NCBI GenBank assembly: GCA_023974075.1
Contig: CM043793.1
Location: 7,806,788-7,870,787, forward strand
Length of the DNA stretch: 64,000 nt
DNA from: Chaenocephalus aceratus
Taxonomy: Eukaryota > Chordata > Actinopteri > Perciformes > Channichthyidae
Direction of reading: 5' to 3'
The notes below the pieces were generated by a model. The model was not told where the DNA came from, searched no databases, and saw only the letters and a program-made list of their open reading frames with translations. Below, one piece after another: positions 35,340 to 50,200 of the stretch. The position numbers and the translations under genes are program-made. Positions within the stretch are counted from its first letter, which is position 1. Each line of letters starts with the position of its first letter.

Positions 35340-35960
35340 TCGAGTCAGTCACGGCTGGTGAACGAAGCGGATTGTCTGCTTTGATCTGTAACAAAGCAGT
35401 GAAGAAGGAGGTAGCGCCATTCCCCAGCAGATTCTCTTCGCCAAACATCTAAAATCAATATTGTTATGAAATCAGTGGTAAAGGCAAATTATTTAATTCA
35501 GTCTAAAGCCCTGAACCATTGGCAGTTTCAGCAGTTTCTGCTCGGAATCCAGTCTGAAGACGGAGACGTAGTGTATCACAATGATGTGAGGTGGCTCAGT
35601 CGGGGGTTCGCACTGCATCGATTGTTCAATTGGAGGAGATTGGAATTTTTTTGTCTCAAAAGCACAACTGATGGAAGAATTGTATGGCAGCAGATTTGCC
35701 TCTTTTGGTTGACATAACAAAGTATCTGAATGTATTGAACTTAAGCCTGCAAGAGCAAGACTTTGTGGTGAGCCAGCTGTATGCACACATCAAGGCCTTT
35801 GGTACCAAGCTGCAACTTTTCAAAAGACACTTAATAATAATTCAAGGCATTTATTTTAGTGCTTTTCATTAAAATATAGATTAGCCATCGCATCTCTTCC
35901 TGTGGAGTTTAACGAATGTTTCCGGAATTTTGCAGCCATCGAAAAGGCCATGCTGTTTCT
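35340..35960 (+). pseudogene. hAT-type (ZBED5/GTF2IRD2-like) transposase relic
   Basis: Plus-strand frames give LNHWQFQQFLLGIQSEDGDV, YHNDVRWLSRGFALHRLF and, after a frameshift near 35650-35690, LLVDITKYLNVLNLSLQEQD and HIKAFGTKLQLFKRHL. VRWLSRG and the DIT..LN..NL block are hallmarks of this transposase group. Stops and shifts make it non-functional, and no terminal repeats were found. Confidence 0.75.
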
Positions 35961-37190
35961 GTCAACTCTCTTCTCTGTGGATCCACAGACATTTTATTTT
36001 ATAGTTTTATTTTAAAAGGAAAAGTATAGAAACTCTGAACTTTGGATCCTTCTTTTTAGGTACAATACACGACGTAGCTTTTAGGCATGAAAAATGTAAA
36101 TGTTCCGCTCAGCACTGACTCTTTGTTTTTACCGGCGAGTGAAATGACATGAGTGATAACCATCTTCTCATCTAACTCAAAGGGAAAGCAAAAGGTGTAT
36201 TTCCTAACATGTTGAATATATCTAGCAGTTTCCTTGAATCGAATGATTTAAAATATATACTTACATTCGTTTTTATTTGTATTTTGTGAGGTAAAGCCAC
36301 TTTATCTTGGTTGTGTCTATTTACTATTGGTTGGCAATTGAGGCATCCTCTGCTAAACAACCACAGATGTACTTGGAGGTGAGGGGTTTCAGAGTCAGAA
36401 AGGAAATATTAGGACCACAAATGTGTTCTTGCGGTGTAAAAATAAATCTAACTCCATGCCCTTCTGCGGGCTTGGAAGCTGAGAAGCCTCAATTTAGAGA
36501 GGGAAAAAACACCCACATGTCTCAGCAGTATTTTTTTATCCAAAACTCACATAAGTGCCGAGACGTGGGATTTTAATGCCACGAGAACTCATTAGTGGTC
36601 CTGATATTTCCTATCCTTTAGCCTCTGTTCAAGAATCATCGGGTGCTTCCATCTGGAAACACAGACAGGTTTCATGCCATATTCTCTTCATTAATCATAT
36701 GAGATTGGAGCTCTTTCGAGGTTTCAGATTTTTTGGCAGTAGATTATTTTTCATCATGAACAGGAGAAAGCAGATTCAGACATACATACGTCAATGTTGA
36801 AAGCTCTTGGTATTTTTGCTACTTTAATAATCAGACATCTCAGTTATAGTATGTATAGTATGCCCAAAGGGGCTTTGCTATTAGTCTGGAACCTCTGTTC
36901 ACTTTTTTCATCATGCGATGTAGACTAGTAAATACATCCGCCACGTCTAGATAACCAATCAGAGTACAGTTATACTTGCCAACCGTTGTCTCTCTGTTCA
37001 CGAAAATATATCGTTCAGTTCTTTCAAAACTGACCAAGCTAAAACCTGCAGGGCTGAAATCTGAAGCAAATGCTGTCGTGCCTTTAACCTGCATTATTTC
37101 TGATGGCCTATGAGAACATTTCCTACTCTTAACCCCCATCTTCTTCAATACAGCATGATGTTCTTTCAGTGAATTGTAATATTCTTTAGT
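35961..37190. other. Intergenic, nothing recognised
   Basis: No gene or clear repeat. A 135-codon minus-strand frame (36840-37247) has no known motif and overlaps the repeat that begins near 37200. Confidence 0.35.
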
Positions 37191-37199
37191 GCTGGCCCA

Positions 37200-38700
37200 G
37201 CTAGACATTTGTGGTTCTAAAAACATTCTGAGAATGTTACCATTCACTGTTCTCGGAATGTTTTCAGCGGGAAGTTTTATTTTGGTTCCCAGAATGCTCT
37301 TCTGAAAGGTAGGATAACTTTATCTAAAAACATTCTTGAAATGTTTGGTAATAACCTTTATTAAATGTTTTTGATAACATTGTTAGAACGTTATGCCCTA
37401 TTCTTAAAAAGTTTTCAGCTGCAAGTTAGATTTTTTTATGTTGCCAGAATGTTATTATTTTAGAGTAGGATAACGTGCTAAATTGTTCCGAGTCTTTTCT
37501 TTTTTTTTTTTAAACGCGACCAGCAGCTAGTACAATCACTGTCGGTGTCACGTGTACTGGAGGGGACCCAGAATCAGACTCGGAATCAGCTGTGAAAGTA
37601 ACATTTGTTTATTAGAAAAGGGGAGCTGGGAGTGGAGGTTGGTTATGGCGGCAGTGGGAAACAGTTGTTCCAGGGTGGGTGGAGAGGCCTGGCTGGTCTT
37701 GGGAGTGTGGCAGGCCTTGGATTCCTCCTGGGAGAGACATACAAATGAGTGTGAGGCAAAAGCAGGCAAAGATGTCAAAGAATATGCTGGCAAAAAGCTA
37801 GAGCGGCACGCAACAAACCGTTCACGGCAACAAACCGGCAGGGAACGAGTGCAGGCTGCAGGTTTTCATAGTGTGGCTGATGAGCAGGTTGCAGGTGTGG
37901 TTGATTGGAGATTGCTCCCAGCCGTGTAGAGCAGACCAGCAGGCAGGTGGGGGGGAGAGAGAGACACACAGTAGAAACAAACACATACAAACACTAACAG
38001 GGGTTTCAGGGACGGGCAGTGACATTCGGTCCGTTCTTCTATATGTCTGTCGGTCTCAAATCTAAAGGGTGCAATAACGATTTTCATCCAATATGCATAA
38101 ACAGCGGACACTGTTTATAAGCAGCCCTCACAAACCACACACGGCATCAGATTCTTTTTAAAAACATCCTTTTCAAACAAATGCAACAAGTTTCTTTTTT
38201 AAAGCGCTCTAGAAATAAATCTGACGTTGACCATGACCGTGTTATAAATATATATATAATAATATAACATATAATATTTGCCCTCACAGTAACGTTTTAT
38301 AAAAAAATAATAACATCCTGAAAACATTTTCAGAATGTTGCTTGGAGAATGTTCTTCTTTGGTTATCATGTAACATTGAGGGAACGTTTTTATAAAGAAC
38401 ATCTTTAATGTTGCAGGAAAAACGTTCCACCTTTGTTAACATATCACATTAAAAGAACGTTTTATAAAAAAACTTTCTGTCATCTCAGGCCTCAATAACA
38501 TCCTCAAAATATCCTCTGAATGTTGCAGTTAAAACGTTATGTCTTAGTTAACCTTAAACCTTATAGGTATAGGAACATTATTTTAAATAATAAACATCCT
38601 AAAAAGGTTCTTTAAACATCAGATTAAAACGTTTCTTTAAAACATTATTATAACCTGTAGGTAACGTTAGCCAAAGGTGTGAGAACGTTCCCCGCTAGCT
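37200..38700. repeat. Dispersed element rich in AACATTCT/AACGTT motifs, split by an insertion
   Basis: Left part 37200-37500 and right part 38290-38700 share repeated phrases such as aacattctgagaatgtt and gagaacgttc, with many imperfect copies of (a)acgtt and tgttgc. The right end reads gaacgttccccgctagctgg, a phrase common in fish repeats. The solo LTR at 37546 interrupts it. Confidence 0.45.
37546..38024 (-). mobile_element. Probable solo LTR
   Basis: The segment is TGTCAC...GTGACA (TG...CA ends). It is flanked by gtcgg (37541-37545) and ttcgg (38025-38029), a 4-of-5 match to a 5-bp target duplication. On the minus strand an AATAAA lies near the end, followed by tctgggtcccctccag, as expected for the R/U5 part of an LTR. 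No internal retroelement coding sequence is nearby. Length 479 bp. Confidence 0.6.
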
Positions 38701-38705
38701 GGGGG

Positions 38706-39804
38706 GCTACACTTTGATTGCCAGTAGAACTCAGTAACCTCAACTTGTAGTCTTCAAACCACTGTTATATCTGACCCACTCTAATGAAATCAGTCATTCC
38801 GAGTTAAACTCGATTTATGTGAAAAACTCATTTTAGGGTTTTGGCTGATTCCAAGCAAACAAAGTCTTGGCTTTCAGAATATCACACTTGCATTGCCATA
38901 TGGAGACAATAAATATATTTTTGAAGCTTGTCAAGACTGAGTGTCAACTTCAGCGATCACCATTTCATTTACTCCAGATGTCTCCCAAAAATAATGAATC
39001 AATGATAGTAACACAGCACAATGATAGGTACGAGACAGGGGGTTTTCATCTGATTATTGGCTTTCAGAATCTTATAATATTATTTTGAAATTCTAAATAC
39101 AGCGTTGAAGCTTGAAAATATATAGTGACGAGCGGCAAACAGAGATTGTCACGGTATAAACTTTACAACAGGCGGTGTGTGTGGTGTGTGTTTCCTTGGA
39201 TAATACACACTTAATCACACAAACGCACACCCACCAACTTTCGTCCGCACTTCCCTGATCCAATTAAAAAATACATAAAAATCTGCGTGAAAAATGGGCT
39301 GCTGACTGTTGACTATTATGAGAGGGGCAGCCTGCAAACACATTTTGTTATAGACAAATCAGATTTCAGAATCAAAGCTAATCCAGTGGTGGTCCTAATG
39401 GGGGCAAGGGGTACGATGCCCCCACAATACAGCCTTGAGCCCCCCTCTTGAAATAATTAATTAAGCTAAAATATTGTCAGCAAACTCTGAAGGGCTTTCT
39501 CAGAATCGTGTCTGAGCAAACCCTCGAACAGATCAGCCTCCACTTAACAAGGCCTGGTACGGGGGGGAATGTTTGCCTCCTGTCACTGCGCCCATGGCCT
39601 GCACTTTGGGCTTGCTCCCTTAAGTTCTGATCCGGGTTTCTATTCTTGTTATTGTTATTATCATTCATATTACTATTATTACCGTTTCACATGTATATTT
39701 AGACTAAACGGCTATTATAGTCACTCATATTATTTGCATTATTATAGTTCTTTCATTATTATTCTTTTTTTTCTCTCATCTTTCAATCTCTCACACTTCA
39801 ATCT

Positions 39805-39891
<87 letters not shown>

Positions 39892-40411
39892 GTTTTTAAT
39901 ACCCCGTGGGTACTTCCTATAGAGACTCCTGTCTAGGAGGTTACACTTGGGGACCTGGTGGGGATTCTGATTTATAAATTAAATAGATGCATGGTTTTAA
40001 GTCACAGATTGTTTGTGGGATCTTGGCATCCCACAAATGAACTTTAACATTAACATTTCTAAAATGTTAAATGAATTATTTTGTCGGTTTTTTCTATCCT
40101 GCTCCTGACAGCCCTGTTGTGTTTTACTGCAAGCCTCCACCAGGTGTCACTGCTAAAAAAATTGTTTTAAGAGTATTTATTTGTATTCTTACAAGCAATG
40201 TACTATATGACACGTTTTTAGAATCCATAAGAGTGTTAATTTAAAGAAAAAATCGTGCTGTATTATATATTTATTTTATTAATGACAGCACTCTCAATAC
40301 CATTTTTATATTGAGAGCTTTATTTAACTTTATTGTAGTTATGTGCATATCTGATATCCTAAACACAAACAGTGTACTGGAATATCACAGTACAGCTGCA
40401 ATGCTCTAAAC
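38706..40411. other. Intergenic, no gene recognised
   Basis: AT-rich. Includes a GTGTGGT run near 39175 and the CA array below. No convincing exon. Confidence 0.4.
39807..39888 (+). repeat. (CA)n microsatellite
   Basis: About 82 bp of uninterrupted CA, preceded by two atctctcacac near-copies. Confidence 0.95.
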
Positions 40412-41456
40412 CAGGGGTGGGGAACCTTTTTCCTCTCAAGGGCCATTTCAACATCCTCCGAGGGCCGTACAAATAATTGACCTCTGCTTAAAAAAACTAA
40501 AACCACAGCCCATTCATTTGGCCTTTCTTTCATGCTGTGCAAAGAAAAAGCAACCTCTTAATCCAGATATCTCACCATGACTCGCGTATGCATGCACGTG
40601 CACGGTTGTGGCATGACCACCAAAACAGAAAGATATGGACACAAGATGTGTGCAAATGTATTTAGTTTCCTATCCATGTGAACATGATTTAAGTGGGGGG
40701 GACCTAACCTCCTCGGGTCCGGAAGGTTTTTTTTTTTAAATGTTGAAGTTAAAAGCATCAATCTGGTGCACTTTGAGAGCAACATTAAGAGATCTATGGA
40801 AACATCTCTCAACACCCAGATGAAACAGAACTGCAAGCAGATTTCTTTTTCTTTATGGATATTTTACAAATCACTCACCTTTTAAACTGTATGATTTTTT
40901 TATTTTGTTTTACTGTCATATAGTATTGTATACCTGTTTACTTTATTCTCTTATTTTTTTAGAACTATAATGATCATATAAAGATGTGCCTTTACCTCAC
41001 TGGTTGAAGAAAAAGCTTCTTATATTCGTTAGCATAGCTAGATAACCAGATGCTAATAACAACAAAGTTGTTGACTGTATGATCAGTATGACAGATGAAC
41101 AGATCGCCACTGGGCTTTCAACTAAGACACAGCCACGCAAAAACTGCGGCATGTGTACGGCTCCTTATGGGTACTGCAATTTTTGAAGTGCCGGAGCCGC
41201 GTTCTGGTGCTCTCCGTCAGAACTGCACCCCTGTCAGACGAGACATATACCACGTGATGACACGTTCGGCTCGTGTTGTGTTCAAGGACCCTGACCTTGG
41301 CCAGGAAAGACAGGCACTCGCTTGTTTAATTCTTTTGCAGTCTAGATTTCTTACATTTTTTTCTTTTTTGCGTGTGTTTATAAATTACCTCGAGGGCCGT
41401 ACCAAATTGTCTCGCGGGCCGTATACGGCCCGGGGGCCGGAGGTTCCCCACCCCTG
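40412..41456 (+). mobile_element. hAT-type MITE, copy 1
   Basis: Ends caggggtggggaacct (left) and aggttccccacccctg (right) are inverted repeats, both followed inward by gggccgt-type motifs. Internal sequence is shared, inverted, with 57881-58952. The 8-bp flanks (ctctaaac, caacagtg) do not match well. No transposase. Confidence 0.75.
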
Positions 41457-43562
<2,106 letters not shown>

Positions 43563-44190
43563 TTTTTTCTGGTCTCCATGTGTATTTTGTAATTTGTTAG
43601 TTGTCTTTACTTGTGCATTCTAGTTATTCTCTTGTGTGTATTTGTGCCACTGTATTTGTATGCCCTGTAATTGCTATATCACTAAATAAAAAAATAATTG
43701 TAACAATATTGTATCTTGTCAAAAACAATAAGGATATCATAGTAAAACTAAGAATCCCATCTCCTCTTACCAACAGTGTACATAACTCAAAATATGTTAC
43801 GGGGTTGGTGTGACTGAATTTGATAGAGCAGGTCACATATATAGTCTGTGAAACCGATCCATAGCAGTCTTAACTAAATGTCCACATCAGCTGCAGTTAT
43901 CTTTATTGTTTTAGAAAATGACGCTGGGATTTGTTCAAGTGGAAGGGGGCCAGACGCATCTGCCAGCGCAAATAAAACATGAGCTCGCAGATTCGTCTGA
44001 TTCTTTTAGTTCCCAGGCAAGTTTTGCTCATCTTACATGTCCAAAAGGAAACAACTATATATTCTTTACACACAAAGGAAAAGTGCCTGGAGGAGATGGT
44101 CTAATGTCTTTCTCATGGATACCTTTAGTACCAGTAGGGTCCACATATCAAACCTGTATTTATTTTTGTCTGTGTCTCTGATTCACCAGG

Positions 44191-44295
44191 ATGAGGGTGT
44201 TGTCGTGGGAACAGTGTAGGGAGACGGGCGTGGTACTTCTTGGCTTTCTGACGCTGGCAGTGTCAGTGGGGATCCCGTCCACCAGGATGCTGCAG
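44191..44295 (+). CDS. adamtsl2: adamtsl2 coding exon 1, signal peptide
   Basis: Acceptor ttcaccag ends one base before the ATG. 35 codons: MRVLSWEQC, then the hydrophobic [14 protein letters not shown], ending RMLQ at donor GTACGC. An upstream non-coding exon must exist. Confidence 0.85.
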
Positions 44296-47200
44296 GTACG
44301 CATCACACATTAGCCTACTTCGACATATTCAGACATTTTTGGAAATCTGTTAGTTTGCAGCCTAATTATTGATGATTTGCAAGTCAAAAGAATAGGTTAC
44401 AAAATACCAAATCTGAAAAGTAAAAACATTTGGCTAAATGTTAAATCAGGTAGAAAAGACATCTGAAACGTTTCTCCCAGATTAAGGAAATATTTAATAT
44501 CTAGAGGTTTTAGGAACTACCCATCAGTCCTGAAAGGATATAGTTCAACCTCTTAATTTTTGGAGAATTTTGGACATTTGCTGTTTTACTTTTAGTATCT
44601 TAAAAAGGAACAATGCTTAGCCATATATTCTACAAAGCTGCTTTCCAACAGCACGGCAAGACTATACAACATGCGATGAAACTAAAAACTCTGAGTGTCG
44701 GTCACAATATCACTGCTATCTTAAGTGAAGCGTAGGCTTAGTTTATATCAGCCATCTTCTTCATTTTTTAAAATCATGCGGACAAGTTTGTCTTCCTTAT
44801 GGCTGTTGACATTACGTTTCCATTGAGTGATACTAAGAGATATCTAATATTCCCTCTGAAACACCATTGACTCGAACACATCAACAAAGTCAAACAACTT
44901 GGGTTTATCCAATGTTCAGGTAAAGTAGCGGATAACTTGTTTTAATGTGACCAATAACTACTTTCATGGGGACATCTCTGTTAAAATGTTGACCCTTGTT
45001 AACCACAGGGTCTCCTTAAGTACACATATTTCACCTCTGCCAGATGGTAACTAAGTTCAGGTTCAGTCACATCATGATTAAGTAACACAATACTTCTTGC
45101 AAATTCATACACTTAATACAGATAATTGTATTAAACTGATCTGATGCAATATTCAAAGGAGGTTATCATTTTTTATAAAAACGTCCTGCTGATACCTCTA
45201 TTGTTAGTTCATTGAGATGTACTGTAACTCCTTCATAGAGTCACCTCAAAGGTCCCTACAGCAGCATTATCAGGACGTGCACTCTTGTTTATACCAAGAA
45301 TACCTTGTCTCATTAACAGACAGGTTTATATCATTATGTTCAATGGTTTCAAACAGTCAATTGTTGTAGTGAGACTGCTCTCAAAATATATTATAAAAAG
45401 GCATTAAAGTCATCTGATGACTCGGATAAGCTGCTGTCGACAAATCAGTTACTCTTCTTCTCTCTTTCTAACCTTTCTCTTTCCTATCAATTCTCTCTGT
45501 AACCATCTTATCTCCTGTCTCTCTCTCACTTACTGGTCTGTCTGGTGTTTTCAGTGTCTCTCGCCCTTCCTCACAGCTGCTCTGTCTCACACCTTTACAA
45601 GGAGTTCAGTGAACATTCCAGCGGTCACCCTGATGAATCTCTCCGAATAAAGGGACACATCCATTGGCCTAAATTAATGCTGCTTAGTAGGCACATCAGG
45701 AATTTGTGAAATGCTGAGCGTCTTCACACGTCGGTGGCCCAGAACAAAACACTGTGACAATCATTTATTGGGATTCTATTTGGATGTGACATACTCCCCT
45801 GTTCTGACTCAATCAACTGTACAATGGTTTTAACATTGTTGAAAGTACCGCATCTGTTTCTTAAACTATAACAAATACTAGTTTTATGTTTTTATATCAC
45901 AATAGCTCAATGGCAGACACAATACTATTTTAAATCAGAAGTGGAAAAAACTTTCACAGTAAAGTTGTGTAAAGAACTTCCATTCCAGTGGAGGTCATAA
46001 CATTGTTCCTCTGAGGGCCCTTCCAGTCGAGAACATGTGAAGAAATGCTCTCCGAGTGACCTTCCAGCGGACAAAATGTGATAATTTTTTGTAGAGGACC
46101 TTTCAATTAAGAAGACAGAATGCAAGTGCAGTACAGCCTTTCACTACCCGATCTGTAACGGAAACCCGATCGGTTCTGTGCATGTGCGCAAATATTGATT
46201 TACGGCGTTGTTGAGAAAGTCTCAGAGTTTTAAAAATAACGTTATTGAACAACTATTTCAACAACAACATCCAAAAATAATATAATACCGAACTGAGGGC
46301 ACTATATACAAAGAAAAAAGATAACTTTATCTTGATAACACATCTTTAGAAATACACATTGATACACTCAATGACAAAATCCAGTGGTCTACTTCAAAAT
46401 ATATATTTTTTTATTATCTTAACTTCAAATAAGTACAGTGGTGTAATTGAGCATATGTAAGTATTGTATTTAAGTATTTTCTGATATATTTGTACTTTAC
46501 TTAGTGTTTTCATTTTATTGAGTCTCTATACCGAACTAAATTTCGAGGCAAATATTTTACTTTTTACTCTACTACATTTATTTTAACACTCACAATTACT
46601 AGTTACTTTGCATGTATAAAAAACTTGATATGCTGTTATGATATATTGCAGTACTGTACCAGTTATCTACATATCATTTGTAGTATCTACATTTGGTCCA
46701 CGTTGTCAAACTACAATGCTTAAATGCTCTTTCTTTCACTTCTTCCAACGTTGAATAAATATAGTATACCTTGATATATATTTCATTGTCCATAATTGAA
46801 TGACTTTATTTAAGCTATGCAAGCATTTAACTAGCTTTTCTTATAATGCATGACGAAACTAGCTCCATATTTTGACATTCTTTACCAAAAAAGGAAAGAA
46901 AGTATTTAATTTTAATAAGGACTACCGTAGTTTCCGAACTATAAATTGCACCTGTGTATAATTTGCTCTTGTAAATAAATGTGCCGTTAAGAGAAAAAAA
47001 ACATATATAAGTCGCTTCGGTGTATAAGTCACATTTATCCACTGAAGTCTTCATCCTCTGTGTCGCTGTTAAACACTTCCATGTCGATGCATGTCCTTCT
47101 CCGGGCTGTCCTCAGACTCACCATCAGAATGAGCTCCGATTGGACCGGCCTTCTGAATCTCGACAAGTCGGTCTTCACTAGGCGCATTCACACTGCGGTA

Positions 47201-50200
47201 CTTTTCCCACAAAGGTTCATGCGAACTTAGTTCATGCAAACTCTTTAGTTCGCATGAACTAAGTACAGTTCGCGTTCACACGAATAAGTCCCTGGGGGAG
47301 GATTAGGCAAATGAAGCAGCTGACGTCACTTCTTCTTCTTCTGCTTTGGGTTTACTGGCAGGCCGCAAACCACTTCACGGCGTATACTGCCGCCCAAAGT
47401 CCCCGGCCGGAAGTCCCCGGAGTTGGGGACTGGCTTCAGTAGAAGCTGCTGGGACTCCCAGCAATCGCCAGAACGCCGACACCTCCTCATCTCCACCTCT
47501 CCCATGTTTTATTTTGTGTTGCCATAAGTTAGTCTCTCTGCGTTTCTGCGCTGGGCTAATGCTAATGCTAATAATGCTAATGCAAGGATAATAAAATGGG
47601 GCGTGGGGCGTGGGCGGGGCGTGGTTTGCAATCCGCCCAGCCAATCAGAAATATAGCTCTTTTCTCACAAAAGTCCCTGCTCTCTAGCAGGGACTTTCGA
47701 GGGGGTAAAAAGGTTCACATGAACTAATTTTAGTACCGGCTCTTTTTGGTTTGAACGCGATCATGAACTAAGTTCGCATGAACCTTTGTGGGAAAAGTAC
47801 CGCAGTGTGAATGCGCCTACTGAAGTGCTGTGTCGATCCATCCCACAACATCCTAAATTACACATTACGTGACGCATCCTCCCGGTTGCCGTGACTTTTT
47901 TCTTCTTCGGTGGTACAGCAGTTTTCAGTTGTCACGATTGTATACAGTGCCATCTATTGGCTGGAGCTTAAACGTTGTCAGACAAAATACAATGTTTAAG
48001 TCGCAGGACCAGCCAGACAGCTAAAAAAAGCGCAATTTATAGTCCGGAAAATACGGTAATTTAAGTCTTCTATTTTATAACTCGTCAAACAAGACATAAC
48101 ATCATTTTATTTAAATCCCAGGACGTGCGTAGAACCGATCGGGTTTCCGGTACAGATCGGTTAATGACATAGGCTGCCCAACACGCGCGAAAATATGTGC
48201 TTGCTGGTTACTGATGCACTCAGCTTGCGTCCCCTTATCTTTTCTGCCCTTACCCCTCAGACAGCCTGGGTCCCATACTGGATAAATGGAATATTACACA
48301 CCTTATTTATTTAAGTATTGTGTCAAAAGCTGCTTCCAGGTTTTGATTGTGTTTATAATTACTGCTACAAGAATCAATGCCAATCATCTGCATGTGTGTG
48401 TGTTTGTATGTTTACAGGAGGATGGCGTGGTGTCCAACAGTCTGGAGGACGAGCTGGAGGTAACCACGTATTGGTGGGGGGAGTGGGCTAAGTGGACAGC
48501 CTGCACTCGTGCCTGTGGAGGGGGAGTGATGTCACAGGAGAGACACTGCCTCAAACAGAGGTCAGTTCTCTCATAAAACTAAGTTCTCGCAATGTGACTG
48601 AACAGACTTCTGTCCCCACAACATTAAGCATATCCCTGTGTTCCCTCCAGAGGGAGTTTCTCTCCCACACACTCCCAAATGCCTGAAATGCCTCCATTTG
48701 ACTCTTTTGTTTACTTCCGTAACATTAGTGACATCACTATGTAACACTCACGCTCCTATTTGATATCTTTTCAACACACTGTACGTGTAGTGGCGGAACA
48801 TCTCTAAATGGTGGACCTATCACAACATAGGTCGGTCAGTCAACAAATCAGAGCAGACTGGGCTCTGGTTTCAGACAGAGGGTGAAAAGAGGTGCTGCAT
48901 CACAGGCAGTATGAGAAAAATAAAGAGCTTTTTGAACATTAAAGCATGGAGACATGTCCCAGTAGAGACACTACATACAAATATTAAATGTGAAAATTAG
49001 CAGAATAGGGCAACTCTAATATAAGAACAGCTGACAGCCTAAAACTGATGTTTTATTCATTATGGTTTTGTCAAATCTTTTTTTAATTTCATGTAATCTC
49101 TCCAAATGTTTGGTTTTTTTCCAAAGAAAGAAAGTTGCTGCTGGGAAAGACAACATGACCTGTACAGGAACCGCAAAGAAATATAACCTCTGCAACACTG
49201 ATGTGAGTAACAGGCTTCTAGTTAATTTCTCATTACTGTATTTCACATCATTATCAAAACAAGCACAGTCCTTCTGACTGGCTGACGGTAAAGCACTGTG
49301 ATTGGTGCTGGCGGCCTTCAGGCGTGACTGTATGTAGCTGTTTGAAAGTGAAGCTGGGCAGGGCTCAGAAAACTATCCCTGCACAAATAAGCGCTTATAT
49401 TTTCTTTATTTGTATTAAATACTGTTAAACCGAGTCTTAACAAGTGTGAAACAGACCTGTTTTAATGGTCTGTGCTGTCTCTGCACTGCAGGAATGTTCT
49501 GTCACTGGGAGGAGCTTCAGAGAGGAGCAGTGCTGGTCCTTCAACTCGCAGCTTTACAACGGGAACAACTACCAATGGAAACCCCTGTATCCTGGTATTA
49601 ACACCCAGAAAACACCTTGACAACCTCACTTTATCATATTAAACAGACCATAGGTGACTGTGGTATTTGCTGTCTGAGCTGCTAGTCTAAAACATGCTTC
49701 TCATTTTGATTTGGAAGTATTTTTTATTGAACCACTTTGTTGTTCTCAAGAAATGATTACCTACGGTGGCTAACAGGTGTAAACGCGCTACAACAGTCCA
49801 ACACATTTCCATTAGGAGAAACGCGCTGCAGTTAAAAAAAATATGCAAATAAAAAAACACAAATATGGCAAAACACATGCAAATAAAATAAACATCTTCG
49901 CCAACTTGACAACACATGCGCAGAATTTAGAAAACATTCATCAACATGTCCAGTGTTTACTAAAAACACTGCATAAATGAAACGCCGCAAATTAGAAACG
50001 TTGCAAGAAGCTCAACAAACAACTGAAACAGAAACACTAAAAAGCTTGTTGACGTTCAGGGATTATAAAGTTGGTGAACTGTCATGTTTCGTCAAGTTGG
50101 TGAATGCTTTCTAAATGCTCCACATTTGTTATCAATTTGGTGAAGATGTTTCTTGAGTTGCATTTGTTTGGACACATTTGTGTTTTTATATCTGCATCGT

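Larger units (their letters stand above)
46147..48160. mobile_element. Outer DNA element of a three-layer nest
   Basis: Left ccgatctgtaacggaaaccc with gatcggttct pairs with right agaaccgatcgggtttccgg and tacagatcgg; about 35 of 40 terminal bases match. Roughly 0.8 kb of its own sequence flanks the inserted element. No transposase is recognised. The superfamily is undecided. Confidence 0.65.

Noticed and set aside
36840..37247. 135-codon minus-strand frame
   Set aside because: No recognisable motif, and it overlaps a dispersed repeat; length is reachable by chance in AT-rich DNA.
43918..44181. 87-codon frame just before adamtsl2 exon 1
   Set aside because: It does not join the adamtsl2 frame, and the family's start and signal peptide are found at 44191.
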